A DNA stretch of 10,020 nucleotides, from assembly GCA_040403075.1 (NCBI GenBank), contig JBBALJ010000104.1, positions 1 to 10,020 of the forward strand, in the 5' to 3' direction. How positions within the stretch are numbered: position 1 is the first letter of the stretch; each line of letters starts with the position of its first letter. The translations under genes and the position numbers were made by a program. This DNA is from RGVD01 sp040403075 (lineage in GTDB: Bacteria > Bacteroidota > Bacteroidia > UKL13-3). Below are positions 1 through 7,906 of the stretch, piece by piece. The notes beneath the pieces were generated by a model that had not been told where the DNA came from, made no database searches, and saw only the letters and a program-made list of their open reading frames with translations.

Positions 1-218
1 AAATAAAATAGCATTCTTTTCTTTTTAATTAACAGTTCACAAACATAGGATGACGTTGCATCACTATTTAACACCTTGCTTGATAAGCGGTCATATTGAC
101 TTGCTATTTTTAAATCACAGTCATATTTTCTATACACCAATTAACTGATTTCTGTAAATAATATGGTACTCTCTCAATTTATTGTTTTATTTGTTTCAAA
201 TAAACACTTACAATAGAG

Positions 219-1295
219 ATGAAATACGTAGCACTTAATGACTTACACGTTTCGCTTGGCGCGAAAATGATTGAATTTGCAGGGTATAATATGCCCGTGC
301 TTTACAATAATTTAATTCAAGAACACAATGCTGTACGCAACAGTGTAGGTGTTTTTGATGTAAGCCACATGGGCGAGTTCATGCTTAAAGGTGAAAAGGC
401 ATTAGAGTTAATTCAATTAGTAACATCTAATGATGCTAGTAAACTTACAGATGGTAAAGTGCAATACAGTTGCCTACCAAACAACGAAGGTGGAATCGTA
501 GATGATTTGTTGGTGTATCGTTGGAACGAAAACGAATACTATTTGGTAGTAAATGCTTCAAACATTGAAAAAGATTGGAATTGGATTAGCCAACACAACA
601 CCTTTGGTGTGGAGATGAAAAACATGAGTGATGACATGAGTTTATTAGCTGTTCAAGGACCAAATGCTATTAAAGTGTTACAAAAATTAACAGATGTAAA
701 CCTGAGTGCAATGGAATATTACACTTTTTGTGGTGGTGCCATGGCAGGTTGCGAAGATGTAATCATTTCAAATACGGGTTATACAGGTGCAGGTGGATTT
801 GAGATTTATGTTTGGAACAAAGATGCTCGCAAAATGTGGGATGCTATTTTTGAGGCAGGTAAAGAATTTGACATCATGCCTACTGGCCTAGGTGCCAGAG
901 ATACATTACGTTTAGAAAAAGGTTTCTGTTTATATGGAAATGATATCAATGATACCACCTCTCCTATTGAAGCTGGTTTAGGATGGATTACCAAATTCAC
1001 CAAACCATTCATTAACCATGAGTATCATAAAGCCATTAAAGACAATGGTGCTACTAAAAAATTAGTAGGCTTTGAAATGATTGAAAGAGGTATCCCTCGT
1101 CAACATTATATGATAAAAGATGCAGAAGGAAATACGATTGGCGAAGTAACTTCAGGAACACAATCACCAAGCCTAAACAAGGGTATTGGAATGGGTTATG
1201 TAAGCACTGCCTTCTCAAAAGTTGATACAGAAATCTTCATTGAAATCCGTGATAAAGCCATCAAAGCCAAAGTGGTAAAAATTCCTTTTTTATAG
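219..1295 (+). CDS. gcvT: Aminomethyltransferase, glycine cleavage system T-protein
   Basis: This 358-aa protein is the T subunit of the cytoplasmic glycine cleavage system. It takes the aminomethyl group from lipoylated H-protein and, with tetrahydrofolate, yields methylene-THF and ammonia. The length is normal for the family. Visible family signatures are the N-terminal LGAKMIEFAGYNMPV (about 13-27), GVFDVSHMGEF (44-54), GGIVDD (91-96, the region holding the catalytic aspartate), AVQGPNA (144-150), GYTGAGGFEIY (187-197) and the folate-site stretch GLGARDTLRLEKG (223-235). The ATG at 219 fits the family N-terminus with nothing missing. No gcvH or gcvP lies beside it, so the system is split in this genome, as is common in Bacteroidota. 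A hairpin terminator follows 15 bases after the stop, so the gene looks monocistronic. I see no frameshift or missing motif. Confidence 0.97.
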   Translation: MKYVALNDLHVSLGAKMIEFAGYNMPVLYNNLIQEHNAVRNSVGVFDVSHMGEFMLKGEKALELIQLVTSNDASKLTDGKVQYSCLPNNEGGIVDDLLVYRWNENEYYLVVNASNIEKDWNWISQHNTFGVEMKNMSDDMSLLAVQGPNAIKVLQKLTDVNLSAMEYYTFCGGAMAGCEDVIISNTGYTGAGGFEIYVWNKDARKMWDAIFEAGKEFDIMPTGLGARDTLRLEKGFCLYGNDINDTTSPIEAGLGWITKFTKPFINHEYHKAIKDNGATKKLVGFEMIERGIPRQHYMIKDAEGNTIGEVTSGTQSPSLNKGIGMGYVSTAFSKVDTEIFIEIRDKAIKAKVVKIPFL

Positions 1296-1309
1296 GATAA
1301 AAAAATTTC

Positions 1310-1341
1310 ACTCTTATAGGGCAAAACCCTATAAGAGTTTT
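1310..1341 (+). terminator. Rho-independent terminator of gcvT
   Basis: A perfect 12-bp stem (1310-1321 pairing with 1327-1338) closes a five-base CAAAA loop and runs into TTTT (1338-1341). An A-rich tract lies just upstream (1299-1305), so the structure could also act weakly on the minus strand. It sits between the gcvT stop and the next gene, whose start is only about 26 bases further on. Confidence 0.85.
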
Positions 1342-1366
1342 ACTAAACATGATACTATTTGAATAA

Positions 1367-1918
1367 GTGAAATCCATTCTTCTTATACTTTCACTCTTAT
1401 GGCTTCCTCAACTGGGAAGTGTTGAAAAAATTCAGATTGAAACATTAGAATCAAAGAGGATTTCTATAAACAACTATTCAAATTACAAGGCTACTGTCAT
1501 CTATTTTTTATCACCAGAATGTCCTTTGTGTCAAAGCTATTCTTTAAATATAAACCAACTAAAAAGCCAATTTGAAAGTAAAGGTTTTAGATTTTTGGTA
1601 ATTGTTTCGGGAACATATTTTAATAAAACACAAGTCAAAAGCTTTATCAAAGAATATAAGTTAAATATCCCCGTTTATATGGATACCAAAGCTGCTTTTG
1701 CCCAGCTATTAGGTGCAACCATAACTCCTGAAGTATTTGTGTTAGGAAAGTCTCAAGAGACATTATACAGCGGTAGAATTGACAATTGGGCTTATGAGTT
1801 AAGTCGTAAAAGAAAAGTTATTACAGAACATAATTTGCTTGATGCTTTAAATGCCATTGACAAAAAGCAAAAGATTAAAACTACTAAAACCAAAGCTGTA
1901 GGATGTTATATAGAGTAA
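1367..1918 (+). CDS. Exported thioredoxin-fold redoxin (CPLC), partner of the cytochrome/copper monooxygenase
   Basis: This is a 183-aa thioredoxin-superfamily protein of the AhpC/TSA-redoxin type. The start is a GTG at 1367; the only nearby ATG (1349) opens a 5-codon ORF. From this GTG the first ~18 residues (K2 followed by ILLILSLLWLPQLG) look like a signal peptide, so the protein should act in the envelope. The fold markers are YFLSPECPLC (46-55, redox pair C52/C55) and TITPEVFV (118-125, cis-proline P121). A third cysteine lies in a C-terminal TKAVGCYIE (175-183); from memory, a GCxI ending recurs in redoxins coupled to cytochrome/monooxygenase proteins. It overlaps the next ORF by 16 bases, which suggests co-transcription. 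Inference: it delivers electrons, or maintains thiol or copper status, for the downstream enzyme. A near-match to a -7 box (TACTATTTG, one spacer base too many) lies between terminator and start. A stand-alone thiol peroxidase or SCO-like copper chaperone cannot be excluded. Confidence 0.8.
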   Translation: MKSILLILSLLWLPQLGSVEKIQIETLESKRISINNYSNYKATVIYFLSPECPLCQSYSLNINQLKSQFESKGFRFLVIVSGTYFNKTQVKSFIKEYKLNIPVYMDTKAAFAQLLGATITPEVFVLGKSQETLYSGRIDNWAYELSRKRKVITEHNLLDALNAIDKKQKIKTTKTKAVGCYIE

Positions 1919-3399
1919 AGTGTTTTTATAAAGCTATTAAAGTTAGCTATGCGTCATTGCGAACCATTGGTGAAGCAATCTCTCCCCTAAGATTACTTCG
2001 CTGCGCTCGAAATGACGCTTACGATGTATGTAAATACTATAAAAATGCCATTCAATTAATCCTTTGTTTACTTCTATTATGTCAAACATTTATCACTTGC
2101 TCAGATAAAAAAAAGACCATCAACTTTGCAGATGATATAGCCCCAATCATTCATAAAAATTGTAGCAAATGCCATATTGATGGGGAAGCTGGACCATTCA
2201 ACCTGCTTACTTATCAAGATGTAAAAAGCAAAGCCAAACTTATTGCTTATATCACCGAGAATAGAATTATGCCCCCATGGCCTGCAGACGCATCCTACAC
2301 ACATTTTGCCAATGAAATGGTTTTGAGTCAGGAACAAATAGAAACCATTAAAACATGGGTAGCTGAAGGAGCAATTGCAGGCGATACTTCAAAACTCGAA
2401 AAGCCTGACATTCTAAGAAAGGAATTGAGATTAGGCAAAGCAGATATGGTCATTCGCTTTCCTGAAAAGATAAAGGTGATAGGAAACAATATGGACATGT
2501 TTTTGGTTTGTAAATTACCATATGAATTACCTCATGATACATTTGTAAGGGCCATTGAATATGTTGCAGGCAACAAACGATTGGTGCATCATGTGAATGT
2601 GCATTTAATTCAGTTTGAAGATGGTAAAAAAAGAAATGTAATTGAAGGAAAAAATTGGGTAAACCAAGACCAAAGCAATAGCCAAACCATTCATAAAGAA
2701 CTAGGCATTTTGCAAGATGATGGTACTTATCCTGCTATGTCTCCAAGTGTATGTAATTATTTACCCGGCTCTCAATTTAGCTTCTATCCTAAAGAAATTG
2801 GAGGTTACAAACTGAGCAAGAAAGGTGCCTTGTATTTAAATGATATGCACTTTGGGCCAAGTCCAAAAAATGATATCGATTCTTCTTATTTTAATATTTA
2901 CTTCTCTCCTACCCCACCAAAACGACCTGTGCAAGAGTTTCAAATGGGTACATTGGGTATAGCACCCGTTGAACCCAAATTGGTAGTTCAACCTGAAACA
3001 GTAAAAACTTTTCATATCAAAGCCGATATTCCAGAGGACATTTCTGTATTAACCATTGTGCCGCATATGCACTTGATTGGAAAGAAATTTTGGGCTTATG
3101 CCATCAAACCTAGTGGAGATACCATCAGATTGGTAAGAATTCATAATTGGGACTTTAGATGGCAATATTTTTACCAACCTAAAACCATGATACATATTCC
3201 TAGGGGTAGTACTATTTATGTAGAAGGAGTATATGACAATACATCCAACAACCCAAACAACCCTTTCAGTCCACCACAAGTTATAATTGAACGAAATGGT
3301 AGTATGAAAACCACTGATGAAATGTTTCAACTTATCATGACCTATTTGCCTTATCAAAAAGGCGATGAAGAAATAAGCTTAGAAAATATTGAACCTTAA
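1903..3399 (+). CDS. Cytochrome c fused to PHM-like type II copper monooxygenase (start uncertain)
   Basis: The 498-aa reading has a c-type cytochrome domain (about 72-160) with heme motif CSKCH (87-91) and a candidate distal Met in RIMPPW (M123). A region resembling peptidylglycine alpha-hydroxylating / dopamine beta-monooxygenase folds follows. The copper ligands expected from PHM can be matched: His-His (229-230, LVHHVNVHL) and His316 (LNDMHFG) for the first copper; HxH (388-390, VPHMHLIGK) and Met474 (TTDEMFQLIMTY) for the second. The N-terminal ~40 residues are dubious: 1951-2018 is a palindromic repeat read in frame. The credible export signal begins near K47, with a hydrophobic stretch and a loose lipobox FITC (C66) followed by SDKKK, so this is likely an envelope lipoprotein. 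No in-frame ATG exists between 1903 and that signal; TTG at 1957 lies inside the repeat. The pairing suggests an oxidative envelope enzyme fed by heme c and the redoxin. The substrate is unknown. Confidence 0.85.
   Translation: MLYRVKCFYKAIKVSYASLRTIGEAISPLRLLRCARNDAYDVCKYYKNAIQLILCLLLLCQTFITCSDKKKTINFADDIAPIIHKNCSKCHIDGEAGPFNLLTYQDVKSKAKLIAYITENRIMPPWPADASYTHFANEMVLSQEQIETIKTWVAEGAIAGDTSKLEKPDILRKELRLGKADMVIRFPEKIKVIGNNMDMFLVCKLPYELPHDTFVRAIEYVAGNKRLVHHVNVHLIQFEDGKKRNVIEGKNWVNQDQSNSQTIHKELGILQDDGTYPAMSPSVCNYLPGSQFSFYPKEIGGYKLSKKGALYLNDMHFGPSPKNDIDSSYFNIYFSPTPPKRPVQEFQMGTLGIAPVEPKLVVQPETVKTFHIKADIPEDISVLTIVPHMHLIGKKFWAYAIKPSGDTIRLVRIHNWDFRWQYFYQPKTMIHIPRGSTIYVEGVYDNTSNNPNNPFSPPQVIIERNGSMKTTDEMFQLIMTYLPYQKGDEEISLENIEP
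1951..2018. repeat. 68-bp imperfect palindromic repeat (GCGTCATTGCGA family)
   Basis: The outer arms GCGTCATTGCGA (1951-1962) and TCGAAATGACGC (2007-2018) are reverse complements with one mismatch. The inner arms GAAGCAATCT (1972-1981) and AGATTACTTC (1990-1999) match with one mismatch. The sequence resembles a GTCATTGCGA...GAAGCAATCTC palindrome that I recall as dispersed through intergenic DNA of several bacterial groups, including Bacteroidota. It has no coding capacity of its own but stays open in the frame of the cytochrome/monooxygenase gene. No clear target duplication is visible. The other copies needed to prove dispersal are outside this window. Confidence 0.8.
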
Positions 3400-3401
3400 G
3401 A

Positions 3402-6400
3402 TTATTCAATTATCACTTTCTTTACAAAAACAGTATTATCAGAAGTGATTTTGAAAAGGTAAATTCCTTTATTCAATCCATTTGGCAAAATAAATTCAGG
3501 TGATTGAAATCCCTTTAATAACAGATGCTCAACATTGCTAATCATCTTTCCATTCATGTCAAATAATTCCATTTTATAAGTTGCATTTTCCATGATTTGT
3601 ATATCAACATTCAACTTTTCTTTGGCTGGATTTGGAAACACTTTTTCAATAGCAAAATCTGGTACCTTATTCGAGCTAGTAGTAATTGAAGTTGAATCAT
3701 CATTGATTGAAATAGTGAGTGATAATTTAGGATACCAATTAAAGTGTAAAAGTAAATTGGAATTGCCTTCGTAATAGAATGATGAATCAGTTGAAAGATA
3801 ATCATTCATGCTAAACACTCTTTTCAAACTGCATAATATGCTTCCATTCGGTTTTATTAATACCACATTTCGGTAGTTCTTATTTACTCGTTGGACTTTA
3901 AATTCTATAAACTTAAGTGGCTTTGTAAAGAATGAATAAGCAGAATCTGTTGTGATTTGGATATCTAGTTTTTTAGCCACTGAAGCATTTCCAGCACTAT
4001 ACACATCAATCAGTCCCATCTGTGGCTTTGTATCATATCCATTATCCTCATATACCCTTGTTTTTCCATTTACCAAACCTTCAAACGATGACAATTTCTC
4101 AGAATAATAATAAACAAAATTCAAGGTATCAGTGCTCATAAAATCGGTACTCATTCTTGGGTTTTGCATGGGTATGATAGACCCTCCTCTAATGTATAAT
4201 GGAATATCATTTAAGCTCACATTTCTGTTGATAGTTTGTCCTCCATCAACCCATGTTTTGTTGAAATAATCGTACCATTCACCAGCAGGCAAAAACACAC
4301 TTCTTGTGCTAATACCCGACTGCAATACCGGAGCAACAAGGATATTATCACCCCAATAATATTGGTCTGAAAGGTTATAAGTTAGCGCGTTTTGAGGTTC
4401 AAAATAACTCATAGACATTGCAAGTGGTTTACCTTCGATGCTATTGCTATAAGCCAAAGAATAGTTATAAGGCAAAAGCGAATATCGAAGATTGACAAAA
4501 TTTCGGATGATGGCTTGTGCAATGCTTGAATAAAAAACTGGCTCGGAAGGAACACCTTCTCCATGGGCTCGCATGATTGGAGCAAATGCTGCAAACTGTA
4601 ACCAACGCACATACAACTCTTCATTCTGTCCACCTCCAGTAAAGCCTCCAGCATCGCTGTGCATATAGGCTAGGCCACTCATACTACTATTTAACATCAA
4701 AGGGACTTGTGCTTTTAAACCATCCCAACTTCTTTGTATGTCGCCACTCCAAGGAATAGCACCAAACCTTTGACTACCTGCAAAACCAGAACGTATGAGG
4801 TTAAACAAACGCTTATTGGGATAAATACTATCAAATTTTCTTTTGAGTAAATCGGCCCAATAAAAACTATAAAGGTTATGCACCAAACGGGCTTTGCCAT
4901 TGGTATGCACCATGTCATCAGGGTGTTTTTCAGGCTCACCTAAGTCGCTCCACCAACCATCTACACCTTCGTCTACTCGAGACTTATAAAATTGCCACAT
5001 CCAATTTTGAGCATCTGGTTTGTATATGTCTAGCAGTGAGGCTGAGCCTGCCCAAAAATCATTCATCACATAAGATTGGCTGCTCTTGTTTTTAGCAAAA
5101 TAATTGAGAGAATTTGCTGCAGCATAGTTTGAACTTTGTGTGGTAAAATAAGGTTCAGTAATCAGAATGGTTTTAACGCCTGATTGCCTGAAATCACTCA
5201 TCATTTTAACAGGATTCGTCCACTTGCTTCTATCCCAATCTAAGTTGCCCATTTTTGAAGCTGAGCCAAACCAATACAAATCTAAAACAAGACCATCCAA
5301 AGGAAAATTGGCAGTCTGCAATTGAGAAACAATGTTTCTAGCTTCTGTTTCATTTTGGTAACCATATTTGGATTGGATATAACCCAATGTCCAACGAGGT
5401 GGCAAAGGTTGCCTACCAGTAAGCAAAGTATATTTATTTAGGATGCTTTCCATTGAATTTCCTCCGAAGATGAAATAACTTAATGGCAAGGTATCACATG
5501 CGTATTGAAGCAATGTGCTATCTGCATTGGCTATGTTAAAATTACCTGCACTGAAATTATTAAAAAACAATCCATACAAATTACTCGATAGAACAAAAGG
5601 CACATTGATATTGAGTGTTTGTGTGCCAAAACTATAGCCATAATTGGCCTGATTATATGTACTAAATGATTTGCCTCTCAGATTTAAATCAATAGCTCGA
5701 GAGCCTGTGCCATAAAAGGCTTCAGTGCCACTCACATCAAACGAAACACCCCATTTTCCATATTGGTAATAGATACCTGTTCGTTCGGTAAATTTAGCCG
5801 TTAATCCTTTATCTAAATAACTTATGCGTAAAGGATATTTTTGTATTTTAAGGGTAGTTCCAGAAGTTGTTTTAAGAAGCAAATAACTTAAATAGTCATC
5901 TACTGATGTAAAGGCAGATGTGCTATTATTATCCAATAAGATATTGCTATCTCTAGATGCAATTCCAGTTGGCATAAAAGACACTTTAATAATATCAGAA
6001 ACATGTTTTTGTATTTGCAAATCACCATTACTTGCCTTTATGGATAGGCCATCAGGGCCGATGCTATGCGATACATAATTGCCTGGTGTAAGGATATTGA
6101 TATCATAAAAAATATCATTGTTAGAAGAAGAACGACCTACTTTACTTCCATCCACATTACGAAAGAGCATGGCAAGTCTAAGTACTTGTTGTGTAGGTAA
6201 AACATTAAAGAACTTGCGAATATTAAAACCAATCCAATACCTGTTACTATCTAATCTGTTCATACGAGCAAGGGTATCATCTTTAGCCCATTTGGTAGCC
6301 ACATTTTTCCAATCACTACTATTGTTGCTTTGTGTGGTTATCAAACCACAATGGATATAAACTTGTCCATTTAAATTAAGTACCCCTTTGTTTCCTTCTC

Positions 6401-6524
6401 TTGCATCATAAACAATGGTAACTGAATCATCCGTAGTAGGATTAGTAGGTGTAACTTTAAGGATTTGAGCTTGGAGATTGCTAAAAGCAAATAGGAGAAA
6501 TGGTATTAAAAGAAAATTTTTCAT
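3402..6524 (-). CDS. Secreted GH31 alpha-glucosidase / alpha-glucosyltransferase with T9SS sorting domain
   Basis: This 1040-aa glycoside hydrolase family 31 protein probably acts on starch- or glycogen-type alpha-glucans outside the cell. A Sec signal peptide (1-19, ending LQA) precedes an Ig-like or carbohydrate-binding-type N-terminal domain (about 21-142). The GH31 N-barrel lies at about 150-370 and the TIM barrel at about 371-680. Catalytic residues are visible: nucleophile D527 in DGWWSDLGEPE and acid/base D595 in PWSGDIQRSW. HSDAGGF (622-628) and MRAHGEG (651-657) are further family blocks. A beta-sandwich region follows, then a T9SS type A sorting domain (about 955-1040, FPNPAKEKLNV to the end). 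The stretch DLYWFG..MGNLDW (415-430) recalls the oligosaccharide 4-alpha-glucosyltransferase branch (Agd31B-like), so transferase activity is a real alternative to hydrolysis; alpha-xylosidase is less likely. It starts 28 bases after the nifU-like stop and may share that transcript. Confidence 0.93.
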   Translation of the reverse strand: MKNFLLIPFLLFAFSNLQAQILKVTPTNPTTDDSVTIVYDAREGNKGVLNLNGQVYIHCGLITTQSNNSSDWKNVATKWAKDDTLARMNRLDSNRYWIGFNIRKFFNVLPTQQVLRLAMLFRNVDGSKVGRSSSNNDIFYDINILTPGNYVSHSIGPDGLSIKASNGDLQIQKHVSDIIKVSFMPTGIASRDSNILLDNNSTSAFTSVDDYLSYLLLKTTSGTTLKIQKYPLRISYLDKGLTAKFTERTGIYYQYGKWGVSFDVSGTEAFYGTGSRAIDLNLRGKSFSTYNQANYGYSFGTQTLNINVPFVLSSNLYGLFFNNFSAGNFNIANADSTLLQYACDTLPLSYFIFGGNSMESILNKYTLLTGRQPLPPRWTLGYIQSKYGYQNETEARNIVSQLQTANFPLDGLVLDLYWFGSASKMGNLDWDRSKWTNPVKMMSDFRQSGVKTILITEPYFTTQSSNYAAANSLNYFAKNKSSQSYVMNDFWAGSASLLDIYKPDAQNWMWQFYKSRVDEGVDGWWSDLGEPEKHPDDMVHTNGKARLVHNLYSFYWADLLKRKFDSIYPNKRLFNLIRSGFAGSQRFGAIPWSGDIQRSWDGLKAQVPLMLNSSMSGLAYMHSDAGGFTGGGQNEELYVRWLQFAAFAPIMRAHGEGVPSEPVFYSSIAQAIIRNFVNLRYSLLPYNYSLAYSNSIEGKPLAMSMSYFEPQNALTYNLSDQYYWGDNILVAPVLQSGISTRSVFLPAGEWYDYFNKTWVDGGQTINRNVSLNDIPLYIRGGSIIPMQNPRMSTDFMSTDTLNFVYYYSEKLSSFEGLVNGKTRVYEDNGYDTKPQMGLIDVYSAGNASVAKKLDIQITTDSAYSFFTKPLKFIEFKVQRVNKNYRNVVLIKPNGSILCSLKRVFSMNDYLSTDSSFYYEGNSNLLLHFNWYPKLSLTISINDDSTSITTSSNKVPDFAIEKVFPNPAKEKLNVDIQIMENATYKMELFDMNGKMISNVEHLLLKGFQSPEFILPNGLNKGIYLFKITSDNTVFVKKVIIE

Positions 6525-6552
6525 GCAAAAAATTGATTGAAATAAAAGTTAA

Positions 6553-6789
6553 CTAATCAATCGCTACCACATTGCGCACTTGAGGAACGGCATTTTTAAT
6601 ACCATTTTCAATACCCGCTTTCAATGTAATATGGCTGATATCGCAACTGCTGCAACTGCCTTTTAAACGCAATCTTACTTCCATGTCATCTGTTACTTCA
6701 ACCAGCTCCACATCTCCCCCATCTGCTTGCAGAAAAGGCCTCATGCAATTTAGTGCGATTTCGATTTTTTCGTTTAGTTCGGTATTCAT
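6553..6789 (-). CDS. NifU C-terminal-domain Fe-S scaffold protein
   Basis: This small NifU-like (Nfu-type) protein assembles or carries a [4Fe-4S] cluster in the cytoplasm for transfer to target enzymes. From the ATG at 6789 it is 78 aa. Longer readings from GTG (6795) or TTG (6801) add only 2-4 residues and are less likely, because MNTELNEKIEIAL is a typical start of the domain. Hallmarks are RPFLQADGGDVELVEV (about 17-32) and the cluster-binding CxxC in GSCSSCDIS (about 44-52), with CSSC at 45-48. Only the NifU domain is present; there is no A-type N-terminal domain. It follows mrp by 26 bases on the same strand, so the two are very probably co-transcribed: an Fe-S carrier ATPase with an Fe-S scaffold. 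Confidence 0.93.
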   Translation of the reverse strand: MNTELNEKIEIALNCMRPFLQADGGDVELVEVTDDMEVRLRLKGSCSSCDISHITLKAGIENGIKNAVPQVRNVVAID

Positions 6790-6815
6790 TTTCACTATCA
6801 AATATAAACAAATAT

Positions 6816-7895
6816 CTATGCTTCGGCTACATTTTTTGCTGCATTCTGCATAGCTACTTGTCTGGCCACACTTTGCGCCAATTCAAAATAGGTTTTTTGG
6901 GCAACCGAATTTTCTATCATCACCGCGGGTATACCACTATCTCCGCCCTCACGAATAGACATATAGATAGGCACTTCACCCAAGAATGGCACGTTTAAAC
7001 TTTCTGCCATACGTTTGCCTCCGTCTCTACCAAACAGGTAATATTTATTCTCAGGTAATTCTTCAGGGGTAAAATAAGACATGTTTTCAACTACACCTAA
7101 GATTGGAATTTTCTCAGCACCTAAACCAAACATGGAAGCACCTTTATAGGCATCAGCCAAAGCCACCTCTTGTGGAGTTGTAACCATCACCACACCTGTG
7201 ATAGGTACAATCTGAATCATTGTTAGGTGTATATCTCCCGTTCCGGGAGGAAGGTCTAAAATCAAATAATCCAATTCGCCCCAATCCACATCATTTACAA
7301 ACTGACGCAATGCCGATGATACCATAGGACCACGCCATACAACTGCTTGACCAGGTTCAATTAAAAAGCCAATGGACAATAACTTAATGCCATGCTTTTC
7401 GATGGGCACCATCAATTCTTTGCCATCCACATTCCTCATCATAGGCATTTCATTTACCCCAAACATGGTAGGAATAGAAGGGCCATAAATATCTGCATCC
7501 AACAAACCCACCTTAGCTCCTTGCAATGACAAGGCCATAGCCAAATTACTAGCCAAGGTAGATTTACCTACACCACCTTTTCCACTGGCCACAGCTATCA
7601 TGTTTCTTACACCGGGCAATATCAATTTGTCTTGGCGGTTGCTATTTACATTGGCTGTCATCTCCACCGTAACAATGGCCTCAGCCGATACCAAGGTATG
7701 AATAGCTTCAATACAATCTTTTTCTATTTTCTCTTTAAGCGGGCAAGCTGGGGTGGTTAATACCACCTGAAACTTCACGTGATTGCCTTCTATCTCAATA
7801 TCTTTAATCATATTGAGGGTTACTAAGTCTTTATGCAAATCGGGTTCTTGAACCGTAGATAAAGCCTTCAATATCAATTCGGATGTCATCGTCAT
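6816..7895 (-). CDS. mrp: Mrp/ApbC-family Fe-S cluster carrier ATPase
   Basis: This is a 359-aa P-loop NTPase of the Mrp/NBP35 family, thought to bind and transfer Fe-S clusters in the cytoplasm. An N-terminal MIP18/DUF59 domain (about 4-80; TTPACPLKEKIE at 47-58) is followed by the ATPase domain. Walker A is GKGGVGKST (105-113, deviant type with two lysines), the switch region is DADIYGPSIP (133-142), and DLPPGTGD lies at 214-221. The C-terminal CxxC found after ENMSYF in many Mrp proteins is absent: here it reads ENMSYFTPEELPENKYY (270-286), which I recall as the normal Bacteroidota form rather than a defect. The ATG at 7895 is preferred; a second in-frame ATG lies at 7889. A well-formed Bacteroidota promoter sits just upstream, and the nifU-like gene follows by 26 bases. 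Confidence 0.96.
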   Translation of the reverse strand: MTMTSELILKALSTVQEPDLHKDLVTLNMIKDIEIEGNHVKFQVVLTTPACPLKEKIEKDCIEAIHTLVSAEAIVTVEMTANVNSNRQDKLILPGVRNMIAVASGKGGVGKSTLASNLAMALSLQGAKVGLLDADIYGPSIPTMFGVNEMPMMRNVDGKELMVPIEKHGIKLLSIGFLIEPGQAVVWRGPMVSSALRQFVNDVDWGELDYLILDLPPGTGDIHLTMIQIVPITGVVMVTTPQEVALADAYKGASMFGLGAEKIPILGVVENMSYFTPEELPENKYYLFGRDGGKRMAESLNVPFLGEVPIYMSIREGGDSGIPAVMIENSVAQKTYFELAQSVARQVAMQNAAKNVAEA

Positions 7896-7906
7896 AATTT
7901 TTGAAA

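Noticed and set aside
1..218. Search for a gene, RNA or riboswitch (for example a glycine riboswitch) ahead of gcvT
   Set aside because: No ORF of note, no stable paired structure and no conserved glycine-aptamer core; it appears to be plain AT-rich leader.
3049..3357. 102-codon minus-strand ORF opposite the copper domain
   Set aside because: Antisense shadow of a strongly conserved coding region with no protein-like features of its own.
6533..6562. Possible terminator between nifU-like and GH31 (GATTGA / TCAATC arms)
   Set aside because: Only a 6-bp AT-rich stem with a 16-base loop and no proper T-run on the minus strand.
6553..6801. NifU-like protein starting at TTG 6801
   Set aside because: The ATG at 6789 gives the normal family start; the extra four residues come from TTG, ATA, GTG and AAA codons with no support.
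6816..7895. Mrp as defective because the C-terminal CxxC is missing
   Set aside because: The FTPEELPENKYY form at this place is, as far as I recall, usual for Bacteroidota Mrp proteins, and the ATPase motifs are intact.
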